DNA from: Rodentibacter ratti
Lineage (GTDB): Bacteria; Pseudomonadota; Gammaproteobacteria; Enterobacterales; Pasteurellaceae
NCBI RefSeq assembly: GCF_002000485.1
Contig: NZ_MLAJ01000002.1
Coordinates: forward strand, 186,001 to 250,000
Direction of reading: 5' to 3'
DNA: 64,000 nt
The notes beneath the pieces were generated by a model that was not told the origin of the DNA, did no database searches, and was given only the letters and a program-made list of their open reading frames with translations. The position numbers were made by a program, and so were the translations under genes. Below are positions 9,677-19,868 of the stretch, one piece after another; position 1 is the stretch's first letter; each line of letters begins with the position of its first letter.

Positions 9677-9700
9677 TAGCATGCATTCTCTAACTATAAA
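9677..9700 (+). promoter_or_regulatory. Possible NsrR half site and -10 box of norB
   Basis: AGCATGCATTC resembles the NsrR half site AAGATGCATTT and lies just before TATAAA at 9695-9700. A repressor bound here would block the promoter. NsrR control of NO reductase is common in gammaproteobacteria. The second half site is weak. Confidence 0.4.
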
Positions 9701-9728
9701 ATTAAACTTAAACCTAGGAGTGGTAAAA

Positions 9729-11975
9729 ATGGGACAGTATAAAAAATTCTGGTACCTATTGGTTGCCGTGTTGATAGGGGCATTCTCTATTCTCGGCTAC
9801 TACGGCTTTGAAATTTATCGTGAAGCACCGCCTATTCCGCAGCAATATGTATCGGAACAAGGCGAGAAAGTGATTACCCGCGATGAAATTATGCACGGTC
9901 AAAGTGCTTGGCAAAGCACCGGCGGTATGCAGTTGGGTTCCGTATGGGGGCATGGTGCCTATCAAGCACCGGACTGGACGGCAGACTGGTTGCACCGCGA
10001 ACTTGTTAACTGGTTGGATATTGTTGCAAATCAGGAATATGGTAAAAATTTTGCCGATTTGGATGAAGATCAACAAATTGTTTTAAAAAACCGCTTAACG
10101 AAAGAATATCGTGGTAGCAAAGTGGATGAAAACGGTACTGTAGTGCTTTCCGATAACCGTTTAGCAGCCATTGATAAAACCGCACAATATTACATTTCTT
10201 TATACGGTGATGATCCGGCAACGAAAAGTACGCGTGAAAATTTTGCAATGAAAGAGAATACATTGCCAAGTTTACAGGCTCGTCAGGATCTCGCTAAATT
10301 CTTCTTCTGGACGGCTTGGACGGCTTCCGCAGAGCGCCCTAACACGCACGCAACTTACACGAATAACTGGCCGCACGAGCCGTTAATCAATAATGTACCG
10401 ACACCGGAAAATGTGATTTGGTCTATCGCCAGTATCGTATTTTTGATTGCCGGTGTTGGTTTTGTGGTGTGGATTTGGTCATTCAAAAAACGTGAAGATG
10501 AAAAAGATCCTGTTCCGGCGGAGGTTGATCCGCTCACAAAATTACAACTCACACCATCGCAACGTGCGTTAGGCAAATATTTGTTCACCGTGTTAGCTTT
10601 ATTTGCCGTACAGGTCAATTTAGGGGCGATCGTTGCACACTATACGGTGGAAGGTCAGGAATTTTACGGCATTGATATTTCCCAATATTTACCTTATTCC
10701 CTTGTGCGTACATGGCATATTCAAGCCGCATTATTCTGGATTGCCATGGCATTCCTAGCGGGCGGTTTATTCTTAGCACCGATTATTAACGGGGGCAAAG
10801 ATCCTAAATATCAAAAATTAGGCGTGGATATTTTATTCTGGGCGTTGGTTGTTTTAGTGGTCGGCTCATTTACCGGTAGCTATTTAGCCATTGCGCATAT
10901 CTTACCGGAAGAATTAAGCTTTATGTTTGGTCACCAAGGCTATGAATTTATTGACTTGGGTCGTTTCTGGCAAGCGGTGAAATTTGCGGGTATTTTATTC
11001 TGGTTAGTCTTAATGCTTCGCGGTACGGTGAACGCATTTAAACAGCCGGGTGATAAAAACCTACTTGCCTTATTCTTCGCCTCCGTTATCGCTATCGGCT
11101 TATTCTACGGCCCAGCGTTGTTCTACGGCGAGCATACTCATTTATCTGTGATGGAATACTGGCGTTGGTGGGTGGTTCACCTCTGGGTAGAAGGTTTCTT
11201 TGAAGTATTCTCTGTTGCGGCACTTTCCTTTATTTTCGTTAGTTTAGGGCTTGTCTCCAGAAAAATGGCAACGATTGCCACCATTACCGAGGCGGCATTA
11301 TTCTTAATCGGCGGTATTCCGGGTACGTTCCACCACTTATACTTTGCCGGTGCAACCACACCAATTATCGCTGTTGGTGCTTCATTCTCTGCATTGGAAG
11401 TTGTTCCATTGGTCTTGTTAGGCCACGAAGCTTGGGAACACTGGTCAATGAAACAAAAAGCACCGTGGATGGATCGTTTAAAATGGCCTATTTACTGTTT
11501 CGTTGCGGTGGCATTTTGGAATATGTTGGGAGCCGGGGTATTCGGTTTCTTAATCAATCCACCGATTTCGCTCTATTATGTGCAAGGTTTAAATACAACC
11601 GCAGTCCACGCCCACGCCGCGTTATTCGGGGTGTACGGTTTCTTAGCGCTCGGTTTCGTCTTCTTAATCGCCCGTTACTTACGTCCGGATACACCGTTTA
11701 ACGATAAACTAATGAAATGGGGCTTCTGGTTATTGAATGGCGGTTTGGTATTGATGATCGTATCAAGTTTATTACCAATCGGCATTATTCAAGGTTATGC
11801 AAGTATCTCCGAAGGCTTGTGGTATGCCCGTAGTGAAGAATTTATGCAACAACCGTTATTTGATACCCTACGTTGGATTCGTTTAGTGGGTGATGTGATC
11901 TTTATCTTCGGCGCACTTGCCTTTTTCTGGCAAATCTTTACGTTGGTTTTTTTCAAACCGAAAAAAGCCGCTTAA
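9729..11975 (+). CDS. norB: Quinol-dependent nitric oxide reductase (qNOR)
   Basis: Reduces NO to N2O at the inner membrane with electrons from quinol, giving NO detoxification or anaerobic respiration. The protein has 748 residues, the long single-subunit form: an N-terminal helix, a periplasmic cytochrome-c-like domain without a CxxCH heme motif, then about 13 membrane segments. Heme and FeB histidines are visible in VRTWHIQAALFW, HLWVEGFFEVFSV, the HHLYFAG pair and VHAHAALFGVYGF. The start MGQYKKFWY has AGGAG eight bases upstream; the frame could extend 19 residues further without support. It is monocistronic and is followed by a terminator. Confidence 0.95.
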   Translation: MGQYKKFWYLLVAVLIGAFSILGYYGFEIYREAPPIPQQYVSEQGEKVITRDEIMHGQSAWQSTGGMQLGSVWGHGAYQAPDWTADWLHRELVNWLDIVANQEYGKNFADLDEDQQIVLKNRLTKEYRGSKVDENGTVVLSDNRLAAIDKTAQYYISLYGDDPATKSTRENFAMKENTLPSLQARQDLAKFFFWTAWTASAERPNTHATYTNNWPHEPLINNVPTPENVIWSIASIVFLIAGVGFVVWIWSFKKREDEKDPVPAEVDPLTKLQLTPSQRALGKYLFTVLALFAVQVNLGAIVAHYTVEGQEFYGIDISQYLPYSLVRTWHIQAALFWIAMAFLAGGLFLAPIINGGKDPKYQKLGVDILFWALVVLVVGSFTGSYLAIAHILPEELSFMFGHQGYEFIDLGRFWQAVKFAGILFWLVLMLRGTVNAFKQPGDKNLLALFFASVIAIGLFYGPALFYGEHTHLSVMEYWRWWVVHLWVEGFFEVFSVAALSFIFVSLGLVSRKMATIATITEAALFLIGGIPGTFHHLYFAGATTPIIAVGASFSALEVVPLVLLGHEAWEHWSMKQKAPWMDRLKWPIYCFVAVAFWNMLGAGVFGFLINPPISLYYVQGLNTTAVHAHAALFGVYGFLALGFVFLIARYLRPDTPFNDKLMKWGFWLLNGGLVLMIVSSLLPIGIIQGYASISEGLWYARSEEFMQQPLFDTLRWIRLVGDVIFIFGALAFFWQIFTLVFFKPKKAA

Positions 11976-11987
11976 TGAGGCGGTAAC

Positions 11988-12020
11988 AAAAAGCGGCTAT
12001 TTTTAGCCGCTTTCTTTTTT
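11988..12020 (+). terminator. Intrinsic terminator after norB
   Basis: AAAGCGGCTA pairs with TAGCCGCTTT and is followed by CTTTTTT. Confidence 0.9.
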
Positions 12021-12063
12021 AAACATAATCATTTTTGACCGCACTTTTGTTATTTGGTTTTAT

Positions 12064-13437
12064 TTAAGCAAATCTTTCTTTTGCTTCCGCAATGGCTTCT
12101 GCCACTCTCAATGGCGAAACGCCACCTTTCGCACAACGTTTATCCAAACAAGATTGAAGGGAAAGAATATCATACACATCATCGCCCACCACTTCGCTAA
12201 ATTGACGGAATTCCGGAATGGTTAAATCTTCTAACCCTTTGCCTTTTTCAATGGCATATACCACGGTTTCGCCCACAATATGATGAGAATCACGGAACGG
12301 CACACCTTTTGCCACAAGATAATCCGCCAACTCGGTGGCATTGGAATAGCCTTTTAGTGCGGCTTCACGGGTACGTTCAACATTCACTTTTAATTCATCC
12401 AGCACAAAGGTCGCCATATCGACACAATCCTGCCAAGTGTCAAGGGCATCAAAAATCCCTTCTTTATCTTCCTGCATATCTTTGTTGTAAGCGAGCGGCA
12501 ACCCTTTTAGCGTCATCAGCATACCGGTTAACGCGCCCATTACACGACCTGCTTTGCCACGAATCAATTCGCAGGCATCGGGATTTTTCTTTTGCGGCAT
12601 AAGGGAGGAACCGGAGGTTACACGATCCGATAATTCCACAAAATTCGCTTCGCCGCTGTTGAAAATAATCATATCTTCCGCAAAACGGGAGAGGTGCGCC
12701 ATACTGAGAGAGGCGGCAGAGAGCAATTCCACGATATGATCACGATCCGATACGCTGTCTAAACTGTTGCGGGTGGCAAAGCTAAACCCTAAATCCAAAG
12801 CAAGTGCATCACGGTCCACCGCATAAGCCGTCCCCGCCAAGGCACCGCTACCGAGCGGGCAAGTATTCATACGTTTATAGGCATCCGTTAAACGGGTATA
12901 ATCCCGATCAAACATTTCCACATAAGCCATACACCAATGGGCAAAAGTGATCGGTTGCGCGCGTTGAAGATGGGTATAACCCGGCATCACGGCTTCTTGC
13001 GTATTTTCAGCGGTTTGCACCAAATGGCGTTGCAAATTGCGAATTGAATCTTGTAATTCAATCACACGCTGTTTACACCACATTTTAATATCCAGCGCGA
13101 CCTGATCGTTACGACTGCGTCCGGTATGCAATTTTTTACCAAGGTTGCCGACTTTATCAATCAGTTTACTTTCCACCCAGCTATGAATATCTTCCGCTTC
13201 ATCTTGCAAAATCGCTTGCGGATTTGACCGCACTTCGATCAATAATTCGTTTAATGCTTGCTCTAATTGTTGCTGTTCCTCTTGCGTTAATACATTCACT
13301 TTGACTAACGCTTTCGACCAACCGATTGATCCTTCAATATCTTGTTCGGCCAGACGATAATCAAAACGTAAAGAATCATTAAAATCTTTAAAACGTTTAT
13401 CGGCTGCTTGTGTAAAACGCCCACCCCAAAGTGCCAT
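12064..13437 (-). CDS. argH: Argininosuccinate lyase
   Basis: Splits argininosuccinate into arginine and fumarate, the last step of arginine synthesis. The 457-residue protein begins MALWGGRF and carries the fumarase/aspartase-family signature [12 protein letters not shown] near residue 280, with the catalytic serine in that loop. [10 protein letters not shown] and the [11 protein letters not shown] segment with its catalytic histidine are also present. The gene stands alone. A perfect hairpin and a likely ArgR box precede it. AGAGGAU is the ribosome binding site. Confidence 0.97.
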   Translation of the reverse strand: MALWGGRFTQAADKRFKDFNDSLRFDYRLAEQDIEGSIGWSKALVKVNVLTQEEQQQLEQALNELLIEVRSNPQAILQDEAEDIHSWVESKLIDKVGNLGKKLHTGRSRNDQVALDIKMWCKQRVIELQDSIRNLQRHLVQTAENTQEAVMPGYTHLQRAQPITFAHWCMAYVEMFDRDYTRLTDAYKRMNTCPLGSGALAGTAYAVDRDALALDLGFSFATRNSLDSVSDRDHIVELLSAASLSMAHLSRFAEDMIIFNSGEANFVELSDRVTSGSSLMPQKKNPDACELIRGKAGRVMGALTGMLMTLKGLPLAYNKDMQEDKEGIFDALDTWQDCVDMATFVLDELKVNVERTREAALKGYSNATELADYLVAKGVPFRDSHHIVGETVVYAIEKGKGLEDLTIPEFRQFSEVVGDDVYDILSLQSCLDKRCAKGGVSPLRVAEAIAEAKERFA

Positions 13438-13463
13438 AATTCATCCTCTATCATTGAATTTTT

Positions 13464-13481
13464 GGCTGTTTTAAAACAGCC
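13464..13481 (-). promoter_or_regulatory. Perfect hairpin in the argH leader
   Basis: GGCTGTTTT pairs fully with AAAACAGCC a short distance before the argH start codon. The minus strand continues with AAAAATTC, not a T run, so it is not a terminator for this strand. Confidence 0.4.
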
Positions 13482-13504
13482 TGATTAAGAAATTATTCTA
13501 AATT

Positions 13505-13543
13505 AATGCATATTTATGCATAAATCAACGAATATTTCAGAAA
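13505..13543. promoter_or_regulatory. Likely ArgR box region of argH
   Basis: TGCATATTTATGCA (13507-13520) matches the ARG-box core TGAAT-N4-ATTCA at all but one symmetric pair of positions. A weaker GAATATTTC palindrome follows about 10 bases later. Two boxes in a row are the usual ArgR arrangement. Confidence 0.5.
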
Positions 13544-13629
13544 TTCCAAAACTTTATAAAAACAAACCGCACTTTACCATAAAAAAACGCCATTTTTACA
13601 ACAAAAACTAGACAGGGTTTATTTTTAGT

Positions 13630-13708
13630 GATACCTTACGCACCAATTTTAGGGTATCCGCCCACCATTCATTAACTCAACTCTTAATAATCCCAACAAT
13701 TATTCATT
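13630..13708 (+). promoter_or_regulatory. rho leader: hairpin plus G-free C-rich tract
   Basis: A stem GATACC/GGTATC (13630-13658) is followed by 48 bases (13661-13708) with no G and about 15 C right up to the rho start codon. C-rich, G-poor, unstructured RNA is what Rho binds (rut-type), and rho is known to be autoregulated by Rho-dependent attenuation in E. coli. There is no Shine-Dalgarno. Confidence 0.55.
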
Positions 13709-14971
13709 ATGCATTTAACAGAACTTAAAAATACGCCTGTTTCAGATCTTGTGAGACTCGGCGAGGAGCAAATGGGCTTGGAAAATTTAGCCCGTTTGCG
13801 TAAACAAGATATTGTCTTTGCTATCTTAAAACAACACGCAAAAAGTGGTGAAGATATTTTTGGCGGTGGCGTGTTAGAAATTCTACCTGACGGTTTCGGT
13901 TTTCTCCGTTCCGCCGATAGTTCCTATCTTGCCGGCCCCGATGATATCTATGTTTCCCCTAGTCAAATCCGTCGTTTCAACCTCCAAACCGGTGATAAAA
14001 TTGAAGGTAAAATCCGTCCGCCAAAAGAAGGTGAACGCTATTTTGCTTTATTGAAAGTGGATCAAGTCAATGACGACAAGCCTGAAGTTTCCCGCAGCAA
14101 GATTCTTTTTGAAAACTTAACACCATTGCATGCGAATTCTCGTTTAAGAATGGAACGTGGTAATGGTTCAACGGAAGACTTAACCGCTCGTATTTTGGAT
14201 TTAGCCTCGCCTATCGGTAAAGGTCAGCGAGGTTTGATTGTCGCACCGCCAAAAGCCGGTAAAACCATGTTGCTACAAAATATTGCACAAAGTATTACCC
14301 ATAATTATCCGGAATGTGAACTCATCGTCCTGTTAATTGATGAGCGCCCGGAGGAGGTCACCGAAATGCAACGTTCCGTGAAAGGTGAAGTGATCGCATC
14401 AACCTTTGACGAACCGGCCGCACGCCACGTTCAAGTAGCAGAAATGGTAATCGAAAAAGCCAAACGTTCTGTGGAGCACAAAAAAGATGTGGTGATTTTA
14501 CTTGACTCTATCACACGTTTAGCCCGTGCCTACAATACCGTTACCCCTGCTTCCGGTAAAATCTTATCCGGTGGGGTGGATGCTAATGCATTACATCGTC
14601 CAAAACGTTTCTTCGGGGCTGCGCGTAATGTGGAAGAAGGCGGTAGTTTGACGATTATTGCGACCGCACTTGTGGATACTGGCTCAAAAATGGATGAAGT
14701 GATTTTCGAGGAATTTAAAGGAACCGGTAATATGGAACTTCATCTTTCTCGTAAAATTGCGGAAAAACGCGTATTCCCGGCTATTGACTTCAATCGTTCA
14801 GGTACACGTAAAGAAGACCTACTCACCACTCCTGACGAGCTCCAAAAAATGTGGATTCTTCGTAAAATTCTCAACCCAATGGGAGAAGTGGAAGCAATGG
14901 AATGGCTCATTGATAAACTTGGTGTAGCAAAAACCAACGAAGAATTTTTTGAAATAATGAAACGTTCATAA
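13709..14971 (+). CDS. rho: Transcription termination factor Rho
   Basis: Hexameric RNA-dependent ATPase that ends transcription. The 420-residue protein is nearly collinear with E. coli Rho (419). It has an N-terminal helix bundle, the cold-shock-like RNA-binding domain around [21 protein letters not shown], Walker [13 protein letters not shown] near residue 180, Walker [17 protein letters not shown] near 264, and the R-loop SGTRKEDLL. The start MHLTELKNT matches the family, so the absence of a ribosome binding site is genuine. It ends at a terminator shared with the convergent mreD. Confidence 0.98.
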   Translation: MHLTELKNTPVSDLVRLGEEQMGLENLARLRKQDIVFAILKQHAKSGEDIFGGGVLEILPDGFGFLRSADSSYLAGPDDIYVSPSQIRRFNLQTGDKIEGKIRPPKEGERYFALLKVDQVNDDKPEVSRSKILFENLTPLHANSRLRMERGNGSTEDLTARILDLASPIGKGQRGLIVAPPKAGKTMLLQNIAQSITHNYPECELIVLLIDERPEEVTEMQRSVKGEVIASTFDEPAARHVQVAEMVIEKAKRSVEHKKDVVILLDSITRLARAYNTVTPASGKILSGGVDANALHRPKRFFGAARNVEEGGSLTIIATALVDTGSKMDEVIFEEFKGTGNMELHLSRKIAEKRVFPAIDFNRSGTRKEDLLTTPDELQKMWILRKILNPMGEVEAMEWLIDKLGVAKTNEEFFEIMKRS

Positions 14972-15012
14972 TGTTGCTAACGCTAAAATAAACTTTATAG
15001 AACCAAGACACA

Positions 15013-15042
15013 AAAAAAGGGAAACTTAAGTTTCCCTTTTTA
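15013..15042. terminator. Bidirectional terminator between rho and mreD
   Basis: GGGAAACTTAAGTTTCCC is a full palindrome with T runs on both strands (five after rho, seven for the mreD side). Confidence 0.9.
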
Positions 15043-15094
15043 TTTCATAATTACAAGTTCATTGAAAAAATAATCTCACTAACCTGCTCTTATT

Positions 15095-15583
15095 TTAGCT
15101 TAAGCCTACTTTTCTACGCATTTTTCGCATCAATAAAAATACCCACGGCCATAATATACCCGAAGCGATAGCACCAAAGATTTCCTGCCAATTAAAAACC
15201 GCACTATGTAAAAATAATTCCACAAGAAAAATAGCAAACCGGATGAAAAACACAAAAATAATCACCAATAAGCTTTGAAACCATAAGGAAAGATTACGCA
15301 GTACTAGATAATTTTTAGCAATAAAGTAAAAAGCGACTGAAAGCACTAATGCATGAATACCAAGAGTAGAACCAAGTACTATATCCCAAATCACACCAAG
15401 TAAAAAAGCAATACCGATACTCACTTTGTTAGGGATGGCTAAGACCCAATAGGTTAGCACTAAAACTAACCAAGATGGTTTAAAGGCTTGAAAACCTATC
15501 GGCCAAGGTGCAAGTTCCATAACAAGCGCAATAATAAAGAATAAGAGGATCATAACCCATTGCAAAATTAAGCGCATTTGCAT
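15095..15583 (-). CDS. mreD: Rod-shape determining membrane protein MreD
   Basis: A 162-residue inner-membrane protein with about five or six helices, matching MreD in length and in the opening pattern. It joins MreB and MreC in the elongasome that directs side-wall peptidoglycan synthesis. The start codon overlaps the mreC stop by one base (TAATG), so translation is coupled. The gene ends toward the terminator shared with rho. Confidence 0.92.
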   Translation of the reverse strand: MQMRLILQWVMILLFFIIALVMELAPWPIGFQAFKPSWLVLVLTYWVLAIPNKVSIGIAFLLGVIWDIVLGSTLGIHALVLSVAFYFIAKNYLVLRNLSLWFQSLLVIIFVFFIRFAIFLVELFLHSAVFNWQEIFGAIASGILWPWVFLLMRKMRRKVGLS

Positions 15584-16635
15584 TAGCCTTCCTCCCTATA
15601 TTCCCGTTGTTCCGGTGAAACAGGCTCATCTTGCGGTGCTTCGGTCGGAATTTCAGGCTCAATTTCTTCTTTATTATTTTCAGTCTTTGGTTCTTGTTCC
15701 TCAGTAATTTTCATTTTATGCACTTTATTATTCACCTCATTGGCTTGGCTTTCCAATCGTTTTTGTACAAGCTCACGCACTTCTTCCGGTGACATCGATT
15801 TTACTTTCGATATATCTAAGGTGCTTGGCCAAAGTAAAAGCACGTAACGTAAACGCTCTAAAGATGCTAGCGGTTTGGCTTTTACCGTTGCAAAATAATT
15901 TGTGCCATCACGTGATACACTTTGCACCACTGCTACGGGATAGCCTTCAAGAAAACGCCCCCCTAAACCGGAGGTTACCAATAAATCGCCTTTTTCAATA
16001 TCCACTGAACGTGGTACATTATCAAGCGTAAGTTCATCTGTATGCCCGGTGCCGCTAGCAATCACACGTACATCATTACGTAGCACTTGGATAGGGATAG
16101 AATGAGTCACATCCGTCATCAACAATACCCGACTGGTATTCGCGCCGACAGAGATAATTTGCCCAATCACCCCTTTTTCATCGATGATCGGTTGCCCTAC
16201 ATAAGCGCCGTCTTTTTCCCCCTGATTAATCACAATTTGCTGGCGATATACATCAGTTTCAGCCGTCAGCACTTCTGCAATTTTTTTATATTCATCGGTT
16301 CTTAATGGCGAATTAAGTAATAAACGTAAACGCTGATTTTCAACTTTAATCTGATCTAACAGCAATAAATCCGCATTTTTTTCACGAAGCTGTTCACGTA
16401 ACACTTTATTTTCAATTTGCAGTTTGTTGGTATCGACAAGATTATCCGAGACACCGTCTAATACCGTACGCGGGCTATTTGCTAAATAATACAGACCGCC
16501 CACCGCCGTTTCCATCATACTGCGCACTTTGTTCATGGAATCCTGTCCATCTGCCAAAATAAGACCGGCAGAGGCAATCACCGCAAGAGCTAAGCGGAAT
16601 CCTAAAGGAGGAGATTTACCAAAAATCGGTTTCAT
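15583..16635 (-). CDS. mreC: Rod-shape determining protein MreC
   Basis: A 350-residue bitopic periplasmic protein: a short cytoplasmic start (MKPIFGKSPP), one membrane helix near 13-30, a coiled coil near 70-105 and beta-barrel domains to about 275. It scaffolds the elongasome between MreB/RodZ and PBP2. The last 45 or so residues form an acidic, Pro/Glu-rich tail (EEIEPEIPTEAPQDEPVSPE), probably disordered. An inverted uptake-signal terminator separates it from mreB upstream. Confidence 0.94.
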   Translation of the reverse strand: MKPIFGKSPPLGFRLALAVIASAGLILADGQDSMNKVRSMMETAVGGLYYLANSPRTVLDGVSDNLVDTNKLQIENKVLREQLREKNADLLLLDQIKVENQRLRLLLNSPLRTDEYKKIAEVLTAETDVYRQQIVINQGEKDGAYVGQPIIDEKGVIGQIISVGANTSRVLLMTDVTHSIPIQVLRNDVRVIASGTGHTDELTLDNVPRSVDIEKGDLLVTSGLGGRFLEGYPVAVVQSVSRDGTNYFATVKAKPLASLERLRYVLLLWPSTLDISKVKSMSPEEVRELVQKRLESQANEVNNKVHKMKITEEQEPKTENNKEEIEPEIPTEAPQDEPVSPEQREYREEG

Positions 16636-16666
16636 TAAAATACCTAATCCATTAATGGCTTAAAGC

Positions 16667-16696
16667 AAAAGTGCGGTCAAAATCAACCGCACTTTT
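16667..16696 (-). terminator. Inverted uptake-signal pair between mreB and mreC
   Basis: AAAAGTGCGGT and ACCGCACTTTT pair across 8 bases, followed by T-rich sequence in the reading direction. It lies inside the mre cluster and may lower mreCD expression relative to mreB. Confidence 0.6.
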
Positions 16697-16709
16697 CATT
16701 GATGATAAA

Positions 16710-17789
<1,080 letters not shown>

Positions 17790-17882
17790 TTAAAAATTTG
17801 CTCATATTTGAATACACAAAAAATTGTGCTAAATGTACCAAAAAATCGCTGTTGATAACAGTATTTTTATATACCGCATGAA

Positions 17883-17913
17883 GAAAAATGCGGTAAAAAA
17901 TGACCGCACTTTT
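17883..17913 (-). terminator. Imperfect inverted uptake-signal terminator
   Basis: A perfect uptake signal pairs with an ATGCGGT variant across a short A-rich loop, just after the stop of the ABC gene. In the minus direction it runs into TTTTTC. Confidence 0.55.
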
Positions 17914-17919
17914 ACTCCG

Positions 17920-19707
17920 CTATCCGTTGATTTTATTTAACGACCATTCACCTTTCGATAAAATATTAAGCTGTTGTTGATGGAAAGCCTTTAATGTAGA
18001 ACGATGTCCCACACTGATGATCGTCATTGTCGGCAATTCGCCTTTTAATAAACGATACATAGCATCTTCCAACCCTTCATCCATACTTGCTGTGGCCTCA
18101 TCTAAAAAGGCGACTTTCGGTTTATGCAAGAGTAAACGGGCAAAGGCTAAACGCTGTTGTTCACCAAGAGAAAGAATGCGTGTCCAATCTTGGGGTTGCT
18201 CCAAACGTTCGACTAAATGCCCGAGCTGTACTTTACGTAAGGTATCTTCCGCCAAAGTGCGGTCAATTTCTTCCACATTTTTTGGGTAGGCTAACGCTGT
18301 GAGTAGGCTACCTTGCGGTAAATAAGGTTTTTGTGAAAGAAAAAGTTGTTGTTGAGGACAATAAATTTTCCCTAAAGAATAAGACCAAAGCCCGGCGGCT
18401 GTGCGTAATAGGGTGGTTTTCCCTACACCGGAATTTCCTTGGATCAATAGGCTTGCGCCCTGTGGCAAGGTAAGATTGAGATCTTCAATAAGCGTTTGTC
18501 CAAAGGGATTTTTGATACTTAAATGCTCGAAAACAACCTCATTTTCAGTGCTCTGAATTTTAGTTTGTGATTCTCGATTTGCCATATCAATGGCATAAGT
18601 AAAGCCGGTTAAACGGTCAAGCGTTGCTTTGTAACCGGCGAAATTATCATAGGTGTTGCGGAAGAAAGACAAGTTAGAATGTAATTGCCCAAATACCTGC
18701 AAAGTCTGCATTAAATCACCAAGTTTGATTTGTTTTTCAAAATAGCGCCCCACTTGGATCAACAATGGGAATACGACGGAAACTTGGGTGACCACTAAGT
18801 TAAAACCGGAAAATTTCAGCGTTCTAAATACAATATCCCACATATTTTTGATCACCGCGCGAAATTGGCGATAAAGCTGATATTGTTCAACCTTTTCTCC
18901 GGCATAAAATGCAATACTTTCCGCATATTCCTTAATGCGAATGAGGGAATATCGATAGTTTGCATTCAAGCGTTCATTAGCAAAATTTAGGCTGATAAGT
19001 GGACGACCAAGCCAAAATGCAATTAATGTAGTGAGGAGCACATAAGCAAAAACTAAAAACACCATCATATGCGGAATTTCCATGCCCAATATCATCATCG
19101 GTCCTGCCAATCCCCACAATAGAATGGTATAGGAAATCATAGAAGTAACCGCATCAATAACACCGGTGCTTAATGACAATGTAGTTTTAACATAAGATTG
19201 TATATCCTGTTGAATACGTTGATCCGGGTTATCCAGATTAGCGGATAAATATTGCGTTTTATAATAAGCGCGATTTGCCATCCATTTGCCCGCAAGTTCA
19301 TCATTTAGCCAAGTAATCCAATCAATCACAAAACGTTGTTCAATATAGTAACTAACTAAATAGGTGGACACCGCACTGGTCGCAATTACACAAAACAAGC
19401 CCATTTGTTGCCAAAAGACGGGCTCATTAAACTCTTGTAACGAAGTGTACATATTGTTGTACCACACGGAATGTACCAAACTGATGCGAACGCTTACTAG
19501 GGTAAGCGCCACAATCAACAAGAAAAATAATAAGGGTTTAATACTACGTTTTGGAGAAAGATAACCACCGGCAAACATCCAGAATTGTTTTCCCCAGTGG
19601 GTAAAGCGTACGAGCAAAAAGATTCCGGCGCTAAATACTACCGCAGTAATCGTAAGGGTTTTCAAAATCCACAGGAGCGAGGTCATCGCTTCTTGTCCGT
19701 AATCCAT
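17920..19707 (-). CDS. SbmA/BacA-type ABC transporter, fused permease-ATPase
   Basis: A 595-residue half-transporter: an SbmA/BacA-like membrane domain (about residues 1-360, roughly six helices, with the FNEPVFWQQ and NPDQRIQQD segments) fused to an ATPase. Walker A is QGNSGVGKTTLLR near 425, the signature LSLGEQQRLAFAR near 515, Walker B AFLDEATASMD and the H-loop VGHRS. The family moves peptides or fatty-acyl substrates; the substrate here is not readable. ATG start with a weak GGA; an inner ATG seven codons later is possible. I recall a homolog at the same place in H. influenzae (HI0036). Confidence 0.85.
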   Translation of the reverse strand: MDYGQEAMTSLLWILKTLTITAVVFSAGIFLLVRFTHWGKQFWMFAGGYLSPKRSIKPLLFFLLIVALTLVSVRISLVHSVWYNNMYTSLQEFNEPVFWQQMGLFCVIATSAVSTYLVSYYIEQRFVIDWITWLNDELAGKWMANRAYYKTQYLSANLDNPDQRIQQDIQSYVKTTLSLSTGVIDAVTSMISYTILLWGLAGPMMILGMEIPHMMVFLVFAYVLLTTLIAFWLGRPLISLNFANERLNANYRYSLIRIKEYAESIAFYAGEKVEQYQLYRQFRAVIKNMWDIVFRTLKFSGFNLVVTQVSVVFPLLIQVGRYFEKQIKLGDLMQTLQVFGQLHSNLSFFRNTYDNFAGYKATLDRLTGFTYAIDMANRESQTKIQSTENEVVFEHLSIKNPFGQTLIEDLNLTLPQGASLLIQGNSGVGKTTLLRTAAGLWSYSLGKIYCPQQQLFLSQKPYLPQGSLLTALAYPKNVEEIDRTLAEDTLRKVQLGHLVERLEQPQDWTRILSLGEQQRLAFARLLLHKPKVAFLDEATASMDEGLEDAMYRLLKGELPTMTIISVGHRSTLKAFHQQQLNILSKGEWSLNKING

Positions 19708-19827
19708 AAATGTATCCGTAAAAAAACAAAAGTGCGGTCATTTTAGGCGGAGTTCATGATTAAGCAAGAAAAATTGTGATGAAGTTATCATTTTTTGAGT
19801 TTCGTTAAAGTTTTCAAAAAACCAAAT

Positions 19828-19836
19828 TGCTATAAT
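19828..19836 (+). promoter_or_regulatory. Extended -10 promoter of the AspT-type transporter
   Basis: TGCTATAAT is a perfect extended -10 element about 32 bases before the start codon. The -35 region is weak. Confidence 0.55.
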
Positions 19837-19868
19837 CCATAATAGTTATATTTAGTTATGAGGTTAGA

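Larger units (their letters stand above)
9256..9728. other. 473-base intergenic region before norB
   Basis: No convincing frame or RNA gene is seen. It holds an uptake-signal-like ATGCGGT near 9520, a hairpin at 9619-9645, an NsrR-like half site, and a TATAAA box near 9695. The rest is AT-rich and unexplained. Confidence 0.5.

Noticed and set aside
13464-13481. Perfect hairpin before argH as a terminator
   Set aside because: On the minus strand it is followed by AAAAA, not T. It is kept only as a leader structure.
19708-19868. CRP or FNR site between the ABC gene and the AspT-type gene
   Set aside because: ATTGTGATGAAG resembles a CRP half site, but the second half is missing.
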